Shown here: positions 15,667 through 23,411 of the stretch, one piece after another
How the letters are laid out: each line of letters opens with the position of its first letter
Position numbering within the stretch: the stretch's first letter is position 1
Source of the DNA: Aeromicrobium sp.
GTDB lineage: Bacteria > Actinomycetota > Actinomycetes > Propionibacteriales > Nocardioidaceae
Assembly (NCBI RefSeq): GCF_023146395.1
Contig: NZ_JAGLCD010000010.1
Coordinates: 1 to 64,000, forward strand
Direction: 5' to 3'
Length of the DNA: 64,000 bases
The notes under the pieces: generated by a model
What the model was told of the DNA's origin: nothing
The model's database searches: none
Seen by the model: only the letters and a program-made list of their open reading frames with translations
Made by a program: the position numbers and the translations under genes

Positions 15667-17570
15667 GCAGCGACGAGAGTGCGGGGGCACCGCCGCAGCA
15701 GCAGCCCGACGACGGGCTGGCCGACGAGCCGGAGTACGTCGACCCCGATGCCGCGGTCCGCGAGGCCGCGGGCGTCGACGACGACGCCACGTCCGACCTC
15801 CCACCGGTCGACGAGCCGCCGCAGGACCCGCCGGTCGACGCGGCGCCCACCGACGCCGACGGCGACGAGCCGCGCCGCCGCCGGCGCTGGCCCTGGGTCG
15901 CGGCGGCGGCCGCCGCGGTGCTGCTCGGTGTCGTCTACGTCGGCGCCTACGTCCTGATCGGTGACCGGCTCGCCGCCGACACCACGATCGCCGGGGTCGA
16001 CGTCGGCGGCCAGGACCCGGCCACGGCTGAAGCCACCCTGACCGAGGAGCTCGGCCCGCGCGAGAACCAGAACCTGGTCTTCGTGCTCGAGGACCAGCAG
16101 TTCACGTTCGCCGCCGCCGACATGGGGCTGTCCCTGGACGCCGCCGGGTCGGTCGAGGCGGCCGGCGGCCAACGCAGCTGGAATCCCGTCGACATGGTCA
16201 CGACCCTGTTCGGCGGCGAGGACCACGACGCCGTGCTCACGGTCGACCAGGAGCTCTTCGACACCGCTCGCGCCGGGATCGGCGAGGCCGTCGACATCCC
16301 GGTCACCGAGGCGCTCATCACGTTCCCCGAGGCCCAGCCCGTCGCCGTGCAGCCCGCGGACGGCCGTCAGGTCAGGTCCGACGACCTGCTCGAGGCGCTG
16401 CGGGAGGTGTACCTGCTGAGCGACGACCCGATCGAGATCCCCACGGCGGTCGTCGAGCCCGGCGTCGATGCCGAGGGCCTCGAGCAGGCGATGCAGGAGA
16501 TCGCCATTCCCGCCGTCAGCGCCCCGGTGGTCCTCGACGTGGGCGGCACCCAGGTCGAGCTCCCGGTCACGGCCTACGCCCCGGCCCTGCAGATCCAGAC
16601 CGACGGCGACGAGATGGTGCCGTTCATCGACCCGGCCGCCCTGGCCGGTCCGCTGACCGACTCCACGACCGGCATCGGGGAGAAGGCCGTCGACGCCACG
16701 ATCGACATCGAGGGAGGCGTTCCGGTCATCACCCCCGGCAAGCCCGGCATCGGCCTGCAGCCCGATGTGCTCGCGGTCGACCTGCTGCCGGTGCTGACCG
16801 CCTCGGGGCCCGAGCGGATCCTGCCCGTGGAGGCCCAGCCGGTCGAGCCCGAGTTCACGACCGCCGACGCCGAGGCCCTGCAGATCGTCGAGAAGGTCAG
16901 CGAGTTCGAGACGAACTACCCCAACACGCAGTACCGCAACATCAACCAGGGCCGCGCGGCCGAGCTGATCGACGGCACGATCCTGGAGCCCGGCGAGCAG
17001 TTCAGCTTCGACAAGGTCGTTGGCAAGCGCACGGCGGCCAACGGCTTCGTCCAGGGCGGCGTCATCGAGGGCGGCCGCTTCGTGGAGTCGTACGGCGGTG
17101 GCGTGTCGCAGGTGGCCACCACGACCTACAACGCGGCGTTCTTCGCCGGACTGGACGACGACGAGCACAAGCCGCACTCGCTCTACCTGAGCCGGTATCC
17201 GCTCGGCCGTGAGGCCACCGTCAACTGGGGCACGATCGATCTCAAGTTCACGAACTCGACCCCCTACGGGATCCTGATCAAGGCCTGGGTCGTCCCGAGC
17301 AACTCCAGCCGTCAGGGCACGATGCACGTCGAGATGTGGAGCACGAAGTACTGGGACATCGAGGCGAGCGTCTCGTCCAAGCGCAACTTCCGCTCCGGGT
17401 CGACGATCTACGACACCTCGCCGGAGTGCTCGCCCCAGGCGGCGATCCAGGGATTCGACGTCGACGTCACCCGCACGTTCAAGCAGAACGGGCAGGTCGT
17501 CAAGACCGAGACCAAGACCGCGGTCTACCGCGCGGGCGACGCCGTGGTCTGCGGGCCCCCACCCGCCTGA
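15663..17570 (+). CDS. VanW family protein with peptidoglycan-binding-like domains
   Basis: A 635-residue membrane-anchored exported protein. Residues 1-75 are acidic and Pro/Asp-rich (cytoplasmic), a single helix lies near 77-100 (WVAAAAAAVLLGVVYVGAYV), and the rest is outside the cell. Two to three PG_binding_4-type modules occupy about 105-400. They are followed by the VanW domain (about 435-570) with NINQGRAAELIDG, EPGEQFSF, and FVQGGVIEGG then YGGGVSQVATT. A C-terminal domain contains one cysteine pair. VanW proteins are of uncertain role, linked to cell-wall glycopeptide biology. ATG at 15663 is preceded by CAGGGAG. It overlaps the proposed small upstream ORF. Confidence 0.88.
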   Translation: MSSDESAGAPPQQQPDDGLADEPEYVDPDAAVREAAGVDDDATSDLPPVDEPPQDPPVDAAPTDADGDEPRRRRRWPWVAAAAAAVLLGVVYVGAYVLIGDRLAADTTIAGVDVGGQDPATAEATLTEELGPRENQNLVFVLEDQQFTFAAADMGLSLDAAGSVEAAGGQRSWNPVDMVTTLFGGEDHDAVLTVDQELFDTARAGIGEAVDIPVTEALITFPEAQPVAVQPADGRQVRSDDLLEALREVYLLSDDPIEIPTAVVEPGVDAEGLEQAMQEIAIPAVSAPVVLDVGGTQVELPVTAYAPALQIQTDGDEMVPFIDPAALAGPLTDSTTGIGEKAVDATIDIEGGVPVITPGKPGIGLQPDVLAVDLLPVLTASGPERILPVEAQPVEPEFTTADAEALQIVEKVSEFETNYPNTQYRNINQGRAAELIDGTILEPGEQFSFDKVVGKRTAANGFVQGGVIEGGRFVESYGGGVSQVATTTYNAAFFAGLDDDEHKPHSLYLSRYPLGREATVNWGTIDLKFTNSTPYGILIKAWVVPSNSSRQGTMHVEMWSTKYWDIEASVSSKRNFRSGSTIYDTSPECSPQAAIQGFDVDVTRTFKQNGQVVKTETKTAVYRAGDAVVCGPPPA

Positions 17571-17583
17571 GCGATCCACCGCC

Positions 17584-17606
17584 TGTCCGGGCGCAGCGCC
17601 GGGACA
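17584..17606. terminator. Hairpin between convergent genes
   Basis: TGTCCGGGCGC at 17584-17594 pairs with 17596-17606 with one mismatch; the innermost bases form a tight loop. It sits between the stop of the VanW gene and that of the GNAT gene, which converge. Confidence 0.65.
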
Positions 17607-17609
17607 CCG

Positions 17610-18566
17610 TCAGGAGCTCGGCGGCCCGGGCTCGGGGAGCGTCAGGTACCGGTACTCGTGGTGGTCGACGAAGCCGAACGTGCGGTACAGCCGCTCGGCC
17701 GGCTCGTTGTCGGTGACGACCTGCAGGTAGGCCTTGTCGGCGCCCTGCTCGACCGCCCAGCCGAGCGAGGTCGTGACCAGACGCCGAGCCAGGCCCCGTC
17801 CTCGCTGCTCCTCGGGCACCCAGAGTGCGCTCAATCCGGCCCACTCGCCCGTCACGACGACCCGCGCGATGGCCCCGTCGAGCCTGAGGTGCGCCGCGGT
17901 CGGCGCGCCCGTCATGACCTTCCGGGCCAGGTCGACCGACTCGCCGGGGGTGACGTAGGCGGCCAGCCAGGCGTCGTCGGGATCGCTCGCGACCTCGGCG
18001 GCGGCGTCCAGCGGCCAGCGCCGGTCGAGCTGGGCGACGAGCGCAGCGGTGTCGCCGCCCGCGACGGGCGTCCACCCGCGGGCGGCGAGCGGGGCCTCCC
18101 ACGGCCCTGCGGCCTCGAGGGCGACGAGGGGGCGCAGCCCCCGGTCGGCGTAGAACGCCTGCACCTGGGTCAGGGCCTCGTCGAGGTCGGTCCCGGGGTC
18201 GCCGAACGCCGCGGCGGAGTTCGCCCGTTTGGTGAACCCGCCGGAGCCGCGCAGCTGCCACTCCCCGAGGGGCGCGGTCTCGAGGGCGGGCCACCCGCGG
18301 GCCATGATCCGCGCGAGCTGGTCGACCGGCGTGGCGGTCGCGCGACGGGAGCGCACCGGACGGTCCGGCACGAGCCGCCAGATGATCACGGTGGCTGCCT
18401 CGACCGTGGCCACCGAGCCGTCGCGACGTTCGAGCCGCAGGACCGGCCCGGCCGCGAGGAGACGCCCGACGACGTCGCTCGCCGAACCGTCTGGAGTGCG
18501 GTGCCGTACGCTGACGCGGCGGCCGACGACGTCTGCCCCAGGCGGGCGCACGGGGCTGGTGTCCAT
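17610..18566 (-). CDS. GNAT family N-acetyltransferase
   Basis: A 318-residue cytoplasmic protein with a C-terminal Gcn5-type acetyltransferase domain. The acetyl-CoA pyrophosphate loop reads EEQRGRGLARRL near residue 260, followed by VVTDNEPAERLYRTFGF, the classic GNAT C-terminal motif. The N-terminal 65 residues form a small beta-rich domain (VGRRVSVRHR, VLRLERRDG) seen in several actinobacterial GNATs; the middle may be a degenerate second GNAT half. The substrate is unknown. ATG at 18566 follows TAGGTT by six bases on the minus strand, a leaderless layout. It is divergent from the ferredoxin gene. Confidence 0.85.
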   Translation of the reverse strand: MDTSPVRPPGADVVGRRVSVRHRTPDGSASDVVGRLLAAGPVLRLERRDGSVATVEAATVIIWRLVPDRPVRSRRATATPVDQLARIMARGWPALETAPLGEWQLRGSGGFTKRANSAAAFGDPGTDLDEALTQVQAFYADRGLRPLVALEAAGPWEAPLAARGWTPVAGGDTAALVAQLDRRWPLDAAAEVASDPDDAWLAAYVTPGESVDLARKVMTGAPTAAHLRLDGAIARVVVTGEWAGLSALWVPEEQRGRGLARRLVTTSLGWAVEQGADKAYLQVVTDNEPAERLYRTFGFVDHHEYRYLTLPEPGPPSS

Positions 18567-18642
18567 CAGGCGAACCTAACGTGTGGGGAGTGCCCGCGAG
18601 CCGCGATACTGGTGGGCGGACCGTCGACAAGGAGTCAGAGCA

Positions 18643-18966
18643 GTGACGTATGTGATCGCCCAGCCGTGCGTGGACGTGAAGGATCGCGCGTGCGTCGACG
18701 AGTGTCCGGTCGACTGCATCTACGAGGGCAAGCGCATGCTCTACATCCACCCTGACGAGTGCGTCGACTGTGGTGCGTGTGAGCCGGTGTGTCCGCCGGA
18801 GGCGATCTTCTACGAGGACGACACGCCGCAGGAGTGGGCCAGCTACTACGACGCGAACGTGCACTTCTTCGACGAGCTCGGCTCGCCCGGCGGCGCCGCG
18901 AAGCTCGGCGTGATCGAGGCCGATCACCCGCTGATCGCCGAGCTCCCGCCCCAGAACCAGGACTGA
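18643..18966 (+). CDS. fdxA: Seven-iron ferredoxin
   Basis: A 107-residue electron carrier of the bacterial [3Fe-4S][4Fe-4S] type. Cysteines at C9, C17, C21, C25, C40, C43, C46 and C50 fit the FdxA pattern, in which the first motif carries a 3Fe and the second (CVDCGACEPVCP) a 4Fe cluster. The C-terminal extension to residue 107 is standard for actinobacterial FdxA/FdxC. GTG at 18643 is chosen because AAGGAG lies nine bases upstream and the protein then begins TYVIAQPC, the conserved start. It is followed after five bases by the dapC-like gene, as for Rv1177-Rv1178. Confidence 0.94.
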   Translation: MTYVIAQPCVDVKDRACVDECPVDCIYEGKRMLYIHPDECVDCGACEPVCPPEAIFYEDDTPQEWASYYDANVHFFDELGSPGGAAKLGVIEADHPLIAELPPQNQD

Positions 18967-18971
18967 CCCGG

Positions 18972-20069
18972 GTGGCCCGTGTCTCGGCCCGGTTCCCGGA
19001 CTTCCCGTGGGACACCCTCGCGGCGGCCAAGTCCCGGGCCGCGGCGCATCCGGACGGGATCGTCGATCTCTCGATCGGCACCCCGGTCGACCCGGTGCCG
19101 TCGGTGGCCCGTGAGGCGCTGACGGCGGCCGTCGACGCGCACGGCTACCCGACCGTGGCCGGTCCTGACGAGGTCCGCGACGCCGTGGCGGCCTGGGTCG
19201 AGCGCGCCACGGGTGCCGCCTCGGTCACCCGCGACCAGGTCCTCATGACGATCGGCTCCAAGGAGCTCATCGCCAACCTCCCGGCCCAGCTCGGCCTGGG
19301 CGAGGGCGATCTCGTGGTCTACCCCGAGCTGGCGTACCCGACCTACGAGGTGGGAGCGCGCTACGCCGGCTGCGACGTGCTCGCCGCCGACTCCACGCTG
19401 GCGATCGGCCCGCGGACGCCGGCGCTGCTGTACCTGAACTCGCCGGCCAATCCGAGCGGCCAGATCCTGGGCGTCGACCACCTGCGCAAGGTCGTCGACT
19501 GGGCGCGCGAGCGTGACGTCCTGGTCGTGTCCGACGAGTGCTACCTCGACTTCGCGTGGGACGTTCCGGCCGTGTCGGTCCTGCACCCTGACGTCTGCGG
19601 CGGCGACCTGACGGGTCTGGTCGCGCTGCACTCCAGCTCGAAGCGCTCGAACCTGGCGGGATACCGGGCGGCGTTCCTGTCCGGCGACGCCGACGTGGTG
19701 GGGGAGCTGCTCGCGGTGCGCAAGCACCTCGGGTTCATGGTGCCCACCCCGGTGCAGCAGGCTCTGGCCGCCACCCTCGGCGACGACGCGCACGTCGTGG
19801 AGCAGCGCGAGCGGTACGCGCGCCGCCGGTTGCAGCTGCGTGCGGCGCTCGAGGCGGCGGGATTCACGATCGACCACTCCGGGGGCGCCCTGTACCTGTG
19901 GGCCACCCGCGGGGAGCCGTGCCGTGCCACGATCGACTGGCTCGCGGGTCGCGGCATCCTCGCCGCGCCGGGGGAGTTCTACGGCCCGGCCGGAGCCCAG
20001 CACGTGCGGATCGCGTTCACCGCCACCGACGAGCGCATTGCCGCCGCCGCCCAGCGACTCACCGCCTGA
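18972..20069 (+). CDS. dapC: Succinyldiaminopimelate transaminase, class I aminotransferase
   Basis: PLP-dependent aminotransferase of 365 residues, assigned to lysine/diaminopimelate synthesis from its place behind fdxA, as in mycobacteria. Fold-type I landmarks are DLSIGTPVDPVP at the start, NSPANPSGQ, the SDECYLDF aspartate that binds the pyridine nitrogen, and the Schiff-base lysine in SSSKRSNLAGYR. The closing arginine lies in HVRIAFTATDE. GTG at 18972 gives VARVSARFPDFPWDTL, the expected N-terminus; there is no strong ribosome site, and coupling to fdxA is likely. Specificity is inferred from synteny, and another aminotransferase activity remains possible. Confidence 0.85.
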   Translation: MARVSARFPDFPWDTLAAAKSRAAAHPDGIVDLSIGTPVDPVPSVAREALTAAVDAHGYPTVAGPDEVRDAVAAWVERATGAASVTRDQVLMTIGSKELIANLPAQLGLGEGDLVVYPELAYPTYEVGARYAGCDVLAADSTLAIGPRTPALLYLNSPANPSGQILGVDHLRKVVDWARERDVLVVSDECYLDFAWDVPAVSVLHPDVCGGDLTGLVALHSSSKRSNLAGYRAAFLSGDADVVGELLAVRKHLGFMVPTPVQQALAATLGDDAHVVEQRERYARRRLQLRAALEAAGFTIDHSGGALYLWATRGEPCRATIDWLAGRGILAAPGEFYGPAGAQHVRIAFTATDERIAAAAQRLTA

Positions 20070-20086
20070 CCCGCCCCACGGGGAGC

Positions 20087-20131
20087 AAAGCGTCAGCGAC
20101 TGCTGTACTGTTCACTACATGCTGACGCTTT
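20087..20131 (+). promoter_or_regulatory. Inverted repeat around the cmtR promoter and start codon
   Basis: AAAGCGTCAGC at 20087-20097 is repeated as an exact inverted copy at 20121-20131, 23 bases apart. Between the arms lie TACTGT (20106-20111), a -10 box, and the first bases of the cmtR start codon at 20119. The position suggests an autoregulatory operator. It could alternatively act as a terminator-like hairpin for dapC. Confidence 0.55.
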
Positions 20132-20451
20132 CTTCACGGGTCGACGTGGTGCAGAGAGTGGGCCACGCCCTCTCCGAGGCGAATCGGGCGCGGATCCTGC
20201 TGGCGCTCACGGAGGCACCGCGATACCCCGGCGACCTCGCGACCGATCTCGGGCTCACGCGGTCGAACGTCTCGAACCACCTAGCCTGCCTGCGGGGGTG
20301 TGGGCTGGTGGTCGTCGTTCCTCAGGGGCGGCGGATGCGGTACGAGCTGGCCGACCCGGCCCTGGCTGGCGTCCTCTCGGCCATCGTGGCTCTCGACCTC
20401 GTGGCGTCGTGCGACGGCGACTGCGCGACGGGGGCGTGCACGTGTCGCTGA
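20119..20451 (+). CDS. cmtR: ArsR-SmtB metal sensor, CmtR type (Cd/Pb)
   Basis: A 110-residue winged-helix repressor. The recognition helix region LTRSNVSNHLACLRGCG holds C57 and C61, and C102 lies in the C-terminal tail. These are exactly the three residue numbers known as metal ligands of M. tuberculosis CmtR, which binds Cd(II) and Pb(II). The tail has further cysteines (C98, C107, C109), which may widen metal capacity. ATG at 20119 sits seven bases after TACTGT, suggesting a leaderless, self-repressed message. The next gene, a cation transporter, overlaps its 3' end and is the likely target. In mycobacteria the partner is a P-type ATPase instead. Confidence 0.9.
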   Translation: MLTLSSRVDVVQRVGHALSEANRARILLALTEAPRYPGDLATDLGLTRSNVSNHLACLRGCGLVVVVPQGRRMRYELADPALAGVLSAIVALDLVASCDGDCATGACTCR

Positions 20452-21146
20452 TCCTCGGTCCCGCGCCCTCCCGGCGGGACACCCTCGTGCGCCGCATCCG
20501 CCTCCTCGTGGCCCTGACGATCGCCTACAACGTCGTCGAGGCGGTCGTCGCCCTGTCCGCGGGGTTCGCGGCGTCGTCGACGGCCCTGATCGGCTTCGGC
20601 CTGGACTCGGTCGTCGAGGTCTCCTCGGCGACGGCCGTGGCGTGGCAGTTCGCCGCACGCGACCACGCCTCTCAGGAGCGGCGCGAGCGCGTCGCCCTGC
20701 GCGTCATCGCCGCCTCGTTCGTGGGGCTCGCGCTCATCGTGGGCTACCACGCGATCGAGGCGCTGGTGACCGGCGCGGAGGCCGACGAGTCGCGCACCGG
20801 CATCGTGCTGGCCGCGGTCAGCACGATGCTGATGCCGTTCCTGTCGTTCGCCCAACGACGTGCGGGCCGCGAGCTCGGCTCGTCGTCGGCGGTCTCCGAC
20901 TCCCACCAGACGCTGCTGTGCACGTACCTCTCGGGCGCGCTGCTGCTCGGGCTGCTGCTCAACGCAGCCTGGGGCATCACCTGGGCCGACCCGGTCGTCG
21001 CGCTCGCGATCGCCGCCGTGGCCCTGGTCGAGGCCCGGCGCGCCTGGCGCGGCGACGCCTGCTGCGCCCCTGCCATGCCAGGATCGGCAGCAGCCGCCAC
21101 CGGCGACTGCGGTGACGGCTGCTGCTCCCCGGGAGCGGTGACTTAG
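20442..21146 (+). CDS. CDF-like cation transporter with Cys-rich tail
   Basis: A 234-residue integral membrane protein with about six hydrophobic segments, related to cation diffusion facilitators of the short TMEM163-like type. The second segment carries GFGLDSVVEVSSATAVAW, and the fifth to sixth region carries SDSHQT and WADPVVALAI, where Asp and His would form the transport site. The C-terminus is rich in Cys (GDACCAP, GDCGDGCC), a plausible soft-metal docking tail. It starts at GTG 20442 (or 20436), overlapping cmtR, so the two are co-translated. I infer export of Cd, Pb or Zn under CmtR control. No large cytoplasmic CDF domain is present. Confidence 0.8.
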   Translation: MSLILGPAPSRRDTLVRRIRLLVALTIAYNVVEAVVALSAGFAASSTALIGFGLDSVVEVSSATAVAWQFAARDHASQERRERVALRVIAASFVGLALIVGYHAIEALVTGAEADESRTGIVLAAVSTMLMPFLSFAQRRAGRELGSSSAVSDSHQTLLCTYLSGALLLGLLLNAAWGITWADPVVALAIAAVALVEARRAWRGDACCAPAMPGSAAAATGDCGDGCCSPGAVT

Positions 21147-21219
21147 TCGCCTGTGGAGGCTCCCCATGAGCGACTAGCTCACCGCCCGCGGGTGGAATAG
21201 GCGACTAGCTCACCGCCCG
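21136..21219. repeat. Three-part intergenic repeat, copy 1
   Basis: An inverted unit at 21136-21150 is followed by two identical 19-base direct units, GCGACTAGCTCACCGCCCG, at 21170-21188 and 21201-21219. The inverted unit matches them at 13 of 15 positions. The first unit overlaps the last codons of the transporter gene and the rest fills the gap to the convergent CitE gene. A second element with the same layout and the core CTCACCGCCC lies at 37456-37570. Confidence 0.65.
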
Positions 21220-21229
21220 GGGGTTGGGG

Positions 21230-22111
21230 TCAGCGGTTCTTGAGGGCCTCCGCGAAGGCGAGGATGCGCTTCGCGTCGCGGATGTGCAGCTCCTCGATCA
21301 TCTTGTTCTTGTAGGTGGCCACGCCCTTCTTCTCGCGGGCGGCCTCCTCGAAGGCGGCGATCATGCCCTCGGCGCGCTCGATGTCGGCCTCCGACGGGCT
21401 GAACGCGACGTTGGCGGGCTCGACCTGCGACGGGTGGATCAGCGTCTTGCCGTCGAAGCCCATCTCGCGGCCCTGCCGCGCCTCGGCCTCGAAGCCCTCG
21501 GGATCCTTCACGTCGTTGTAGACACCGTCGATGATGACCTTGCCGGCGGCGCGCACCGCGAGGAGCGTCCAGGCGAGCGAGGTCAGCACGACCGCGTTGC
21601 GGCCCGGCACGTGCAGACCGTAGGTCTCGTTGACGACGTCGTTCGTGCCCATCACGATGACGGTCAGGCGATCGTGGGCCGCCGCGATCTCCTCGGCGTG
21701 CAGCAGGGCGCGAGGCGTCTCGATCATGGCCCACAGCTGGGTGTGCTCCGGCGCGCCGGCAGCCTCCATCGCGGCGACGAGGCCACGGACCTGCTCGGCC
21801 GACTCGACCTTGGGCACGAGGATCGCGTCGGGACCGGCCTCGGAGGCGGCCTTGACGTCGTCGTCGTGCCACTGCGTGCCGATCGAGTTGACGCGGATCG
21901 CGAGCTCGCGGTGGCCGTACTCGCCGGACCGCACGGCGGCGACGACGTTGGCGCGGCCGTCCTCCTTGGCGTCGGGCGAGACGGAGTCCTCCAGGTCGAG
22001 GATCAGCGCGTCGGCGTCGATCGTCTTGGCCTTCTCGAGCGCGCGCTCGTTGGCCCCCGGCATGTACAGCACGGAACGGCGGGGGCGCAGCTCCACGGAA
22101 TCGGTGCTCAC
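21230..22111 (-). CDS. CitE/HpcH family CoA-ester lyase
   Basis: A 293-residue TIM-barrel enzyme of the citrate lyase beta-subunit / malyl-CoA lyase family, cleaving or condensing CoA thioesters with Mg. Motifs: [18 protein letters not shown] (CoA-binding loop), LILDLEDSV with the metal-binding carboxylates, [19 protein letters not shown], and [10 protein letters not shown] with the second metal ligand. No citrate lyase alpha or gamma subunits are nearby, so a stand-alone citramalyl- or malyl-CoA lyase type is likelier. The start is GTG at 22111, overlapping the stop of the paralogous gene upstream by four bases (GTGA), so the two are made together. Confidence 0.85.
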   Translation of the reverse strand: MSTDSVELRPRRSVLYMPGANERALEKAKTIDADALILDLEDSVSPDAKEDGRANVVAAVRSGEYGHRELAIRVNSIGTQWHDDDVKAASEAGPDAILVPKVESAEQVRGLVAAMEAAGAPEHTQLWAMIETPRALLHAEEIAAAHDRLTVIVMGTNDVVNETYGLHVPGRNAVVLTSLAWTLLAVRAAGKVIIDGVYNDVKDPEGFEAEARQGREMGFDGKTLIHPSQVEPANVAFSPSEADIERAEGMIAAFEEAAREKKGVATYKNKMIEELHIRDAKRILAFAEALKNR

Positions 22112-23181
22112 AGGTCGTACAGCTCCTTCAGCTCGGGGTCGCGCTCGGCCAGCTCACGGGCCAGGTCGAGCATCACGAGGCACTGCTTGCAGGACGCGTC
22201 GTCCTCCATCTTGCCGTTGATCATGACGGCGCCGGAGCCGTCACCCATCGCCTCGACGACGGTCTTGGCGTGCTCGACGTCCTCCTTCGAGGGCGAGAAC
22301 ACCTTCTTGGCGATGTCGATCTGCACGGGGTGCAGGCTCCAGGCGCCGACGCAGCCCAGCAGGAACGCGTTGCGGAACTGGTCCTCGCAGGCCACGACGT
22401 CCTTGATGTCGCCGAACGGCCCGTAGAACGGGAGGATGTCGTTCGCGGCGCAGGCGTCGACCATGCGCGCGATCGTGTAGTGCCACAGGTCCTGCTGGTA
22501 CGTCGTACGGCCCTCGTGGAGGTCCTCGCCCGTGGGGTCCTGGCGCACGAGGTAGCCGGGGTGGCCGCCCCCCACACGGGTCGTCTTCATGCGGCGCGAG
22601 GCGGCCAGGTCGGCCGGGCCGAGGCTGATGCCCTGCATGCGCGGACTGGCGGCCGCGATCCCCTCGACGTTCGTCACGCCGAGCGCGGTCTCGAGGATCG
22701 CGTGCACGAGCAGCGGCTTCTGGACGTTGCCCTTGGCCTCGAGCTGCGCGAGCAGGCGGTCGACGTAGTGGATGTCCTGGGCGCCCTCGACCTTCGGCAC
22801 CATGATGACGTCGAGCTTGTCGCCGATCTCGGTCACGAGCGTCGTGAGGTCGTCCAGGACCCACGGGGAGTCGAGGCTGTTGACGCGGACCCAGAGCTGG
22901 GTGTCGCCGAAGTCGGTCTGCTTCGCGATCTCGACCAGGCCGAGCCGGGCGGCCTCCTTCTTCTCGGTCTTCACCGCGTCCTCGAGGTTGCCGAGGATGA
23001 TGTCGACCTTGGCGGCGATGTCCGGCACCTTCGCGGCCATCTTCTCGTTGCTCGGGTCGAAGAAGTGGATCATCCGGCTGGGCCGGAACGGCACCTCCGA
23101 CACGGGCGCGGGAGCGCCGACGGCGAGGGGGCGGAGGAAGGCACGGGGATTGCGCACGAGGTCCCTTTCGACAGGCGTCAC
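22108..23181 (-). CDS. HpcH/HpaI aldolase family, malyl-CoA lyase-like
   Basis: A 357-residue second member of the same superfamily, longer than its neighbour. It has [16 protein letters not shown] at the CoA loop, [11 protein letters not shown] in place of [26 protein letters not shown], and [10 protein letters not shown] as metal-binding strands, and a 60-residue insertion ([15 protein letters not shown] and following) seen in actinobacterial beta-methylmalyl-CoA lyase-like proteins. The glutamate-aspartate pair is kept, so it is probably active. The start is GTG at 23181; a GTG at 23157 with AGGGA five bases before it is an alternative. It is divergent from kdpF, whose operator-like repeats lie in the 133-base gap. 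The true substrate is unknown. Confidence 0.82.
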   Translation of the reverse strand: MTPVERDLVRNPRAFLRPLAVGAPAPVSEVPFRPSRMIHFFDPSNEKMAAKVPDIAAKVDIILGNLEDAVKTEKKEAARLGLVEIAKQTDFGDTQLWVRVNSLDSPWVLDDLTTLVTEIGDKLDVIMVPKVEGAQDIHYVDRLLAQLEAKGNVQKPLLVHAILETALGVTNVEGIAAASPRMQGISLGPADLAASRRMKTTRVGGGHPGYLVRQDPTGEDLHEGRTTYQQDLWHYTIARMVDACAANDILPFYGPFGDIKDVVACEDQFRNAFLLGCVGAWSLHPVQIDIAKKVFSPSKEDVEHAKTVVEAMGDGSGAVMINGKMEDDASCKQCLVMLDLARELAERDPELKELYDL

Positions 23182-23237
23182 GACGAGGGTCAGTATGCCG
23201 ACCGTCGGAGCTGCCCGCCTCGGGCACCCCCACCGGC

Positions 23238-23308
23238 GTCAAGATCGCGTCAAGACCGGTCAAGGCTCCGTCAGCGGCGGCGCAGCGGGCTCGCCGCGGG
23301 TGTGCGAT
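23238..23308 (+). promoter_or_regulatory. kdp promoter region with three GTCAAG repeats
   Basis: GTCAAG starts at 23238, 23249 and 23259, spaced 11 and 10 bases, that is one helical turn each, as expected for an OmpR-type response regulator such as KdpE. TGCGAT at 23303-23308 is a possible -10 box six bases before the kdpF ATG. No c-di-AMP riboswitch-like fold was recognised. Confidence 0.5.
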
Positions 23309-23314
23309 GAGCGC

Positions 23315-23404
23315 ATGGAACTCTCCTCCGCGCTCTGGCTGGGGCTCGCCGGCGCCCTGATCGTGTACCTGCTCGTCGCGCTGGTCCTGGCGGACCGGTT
23401 CTGA
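23315..23404 (+). CDS. kdpF: KdpF, small subunit of the K+-transporting ATPase
   Basis: A 29-residue peptide, a single membrane helix (LWLGLAGALIVYLLVALV) with a short polar N-terminus and the ending ADRF typical of KdpF. It stabilises the KdpABC complex in the membrane. ATG at 23315, seven bases before the kdpA start from its stop. The possible leaderless -10 box TGCGAT lies six bases upstream, making this the first gene of kdpFABCDE. Confidence 0.88.
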   Translation: MELSSALWLGLAGALIVYLLVALVLADRF

Positions 23405-23411
23405 GGCGCGC

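Noticed and set aside
23182-23314. A c-di-AMP (ydaO-type) riboswitch before kdp
   Set aside because: The gap is 133 bases with no recognisable conserved core, and the -10 box close to kdpF leaves no leader.
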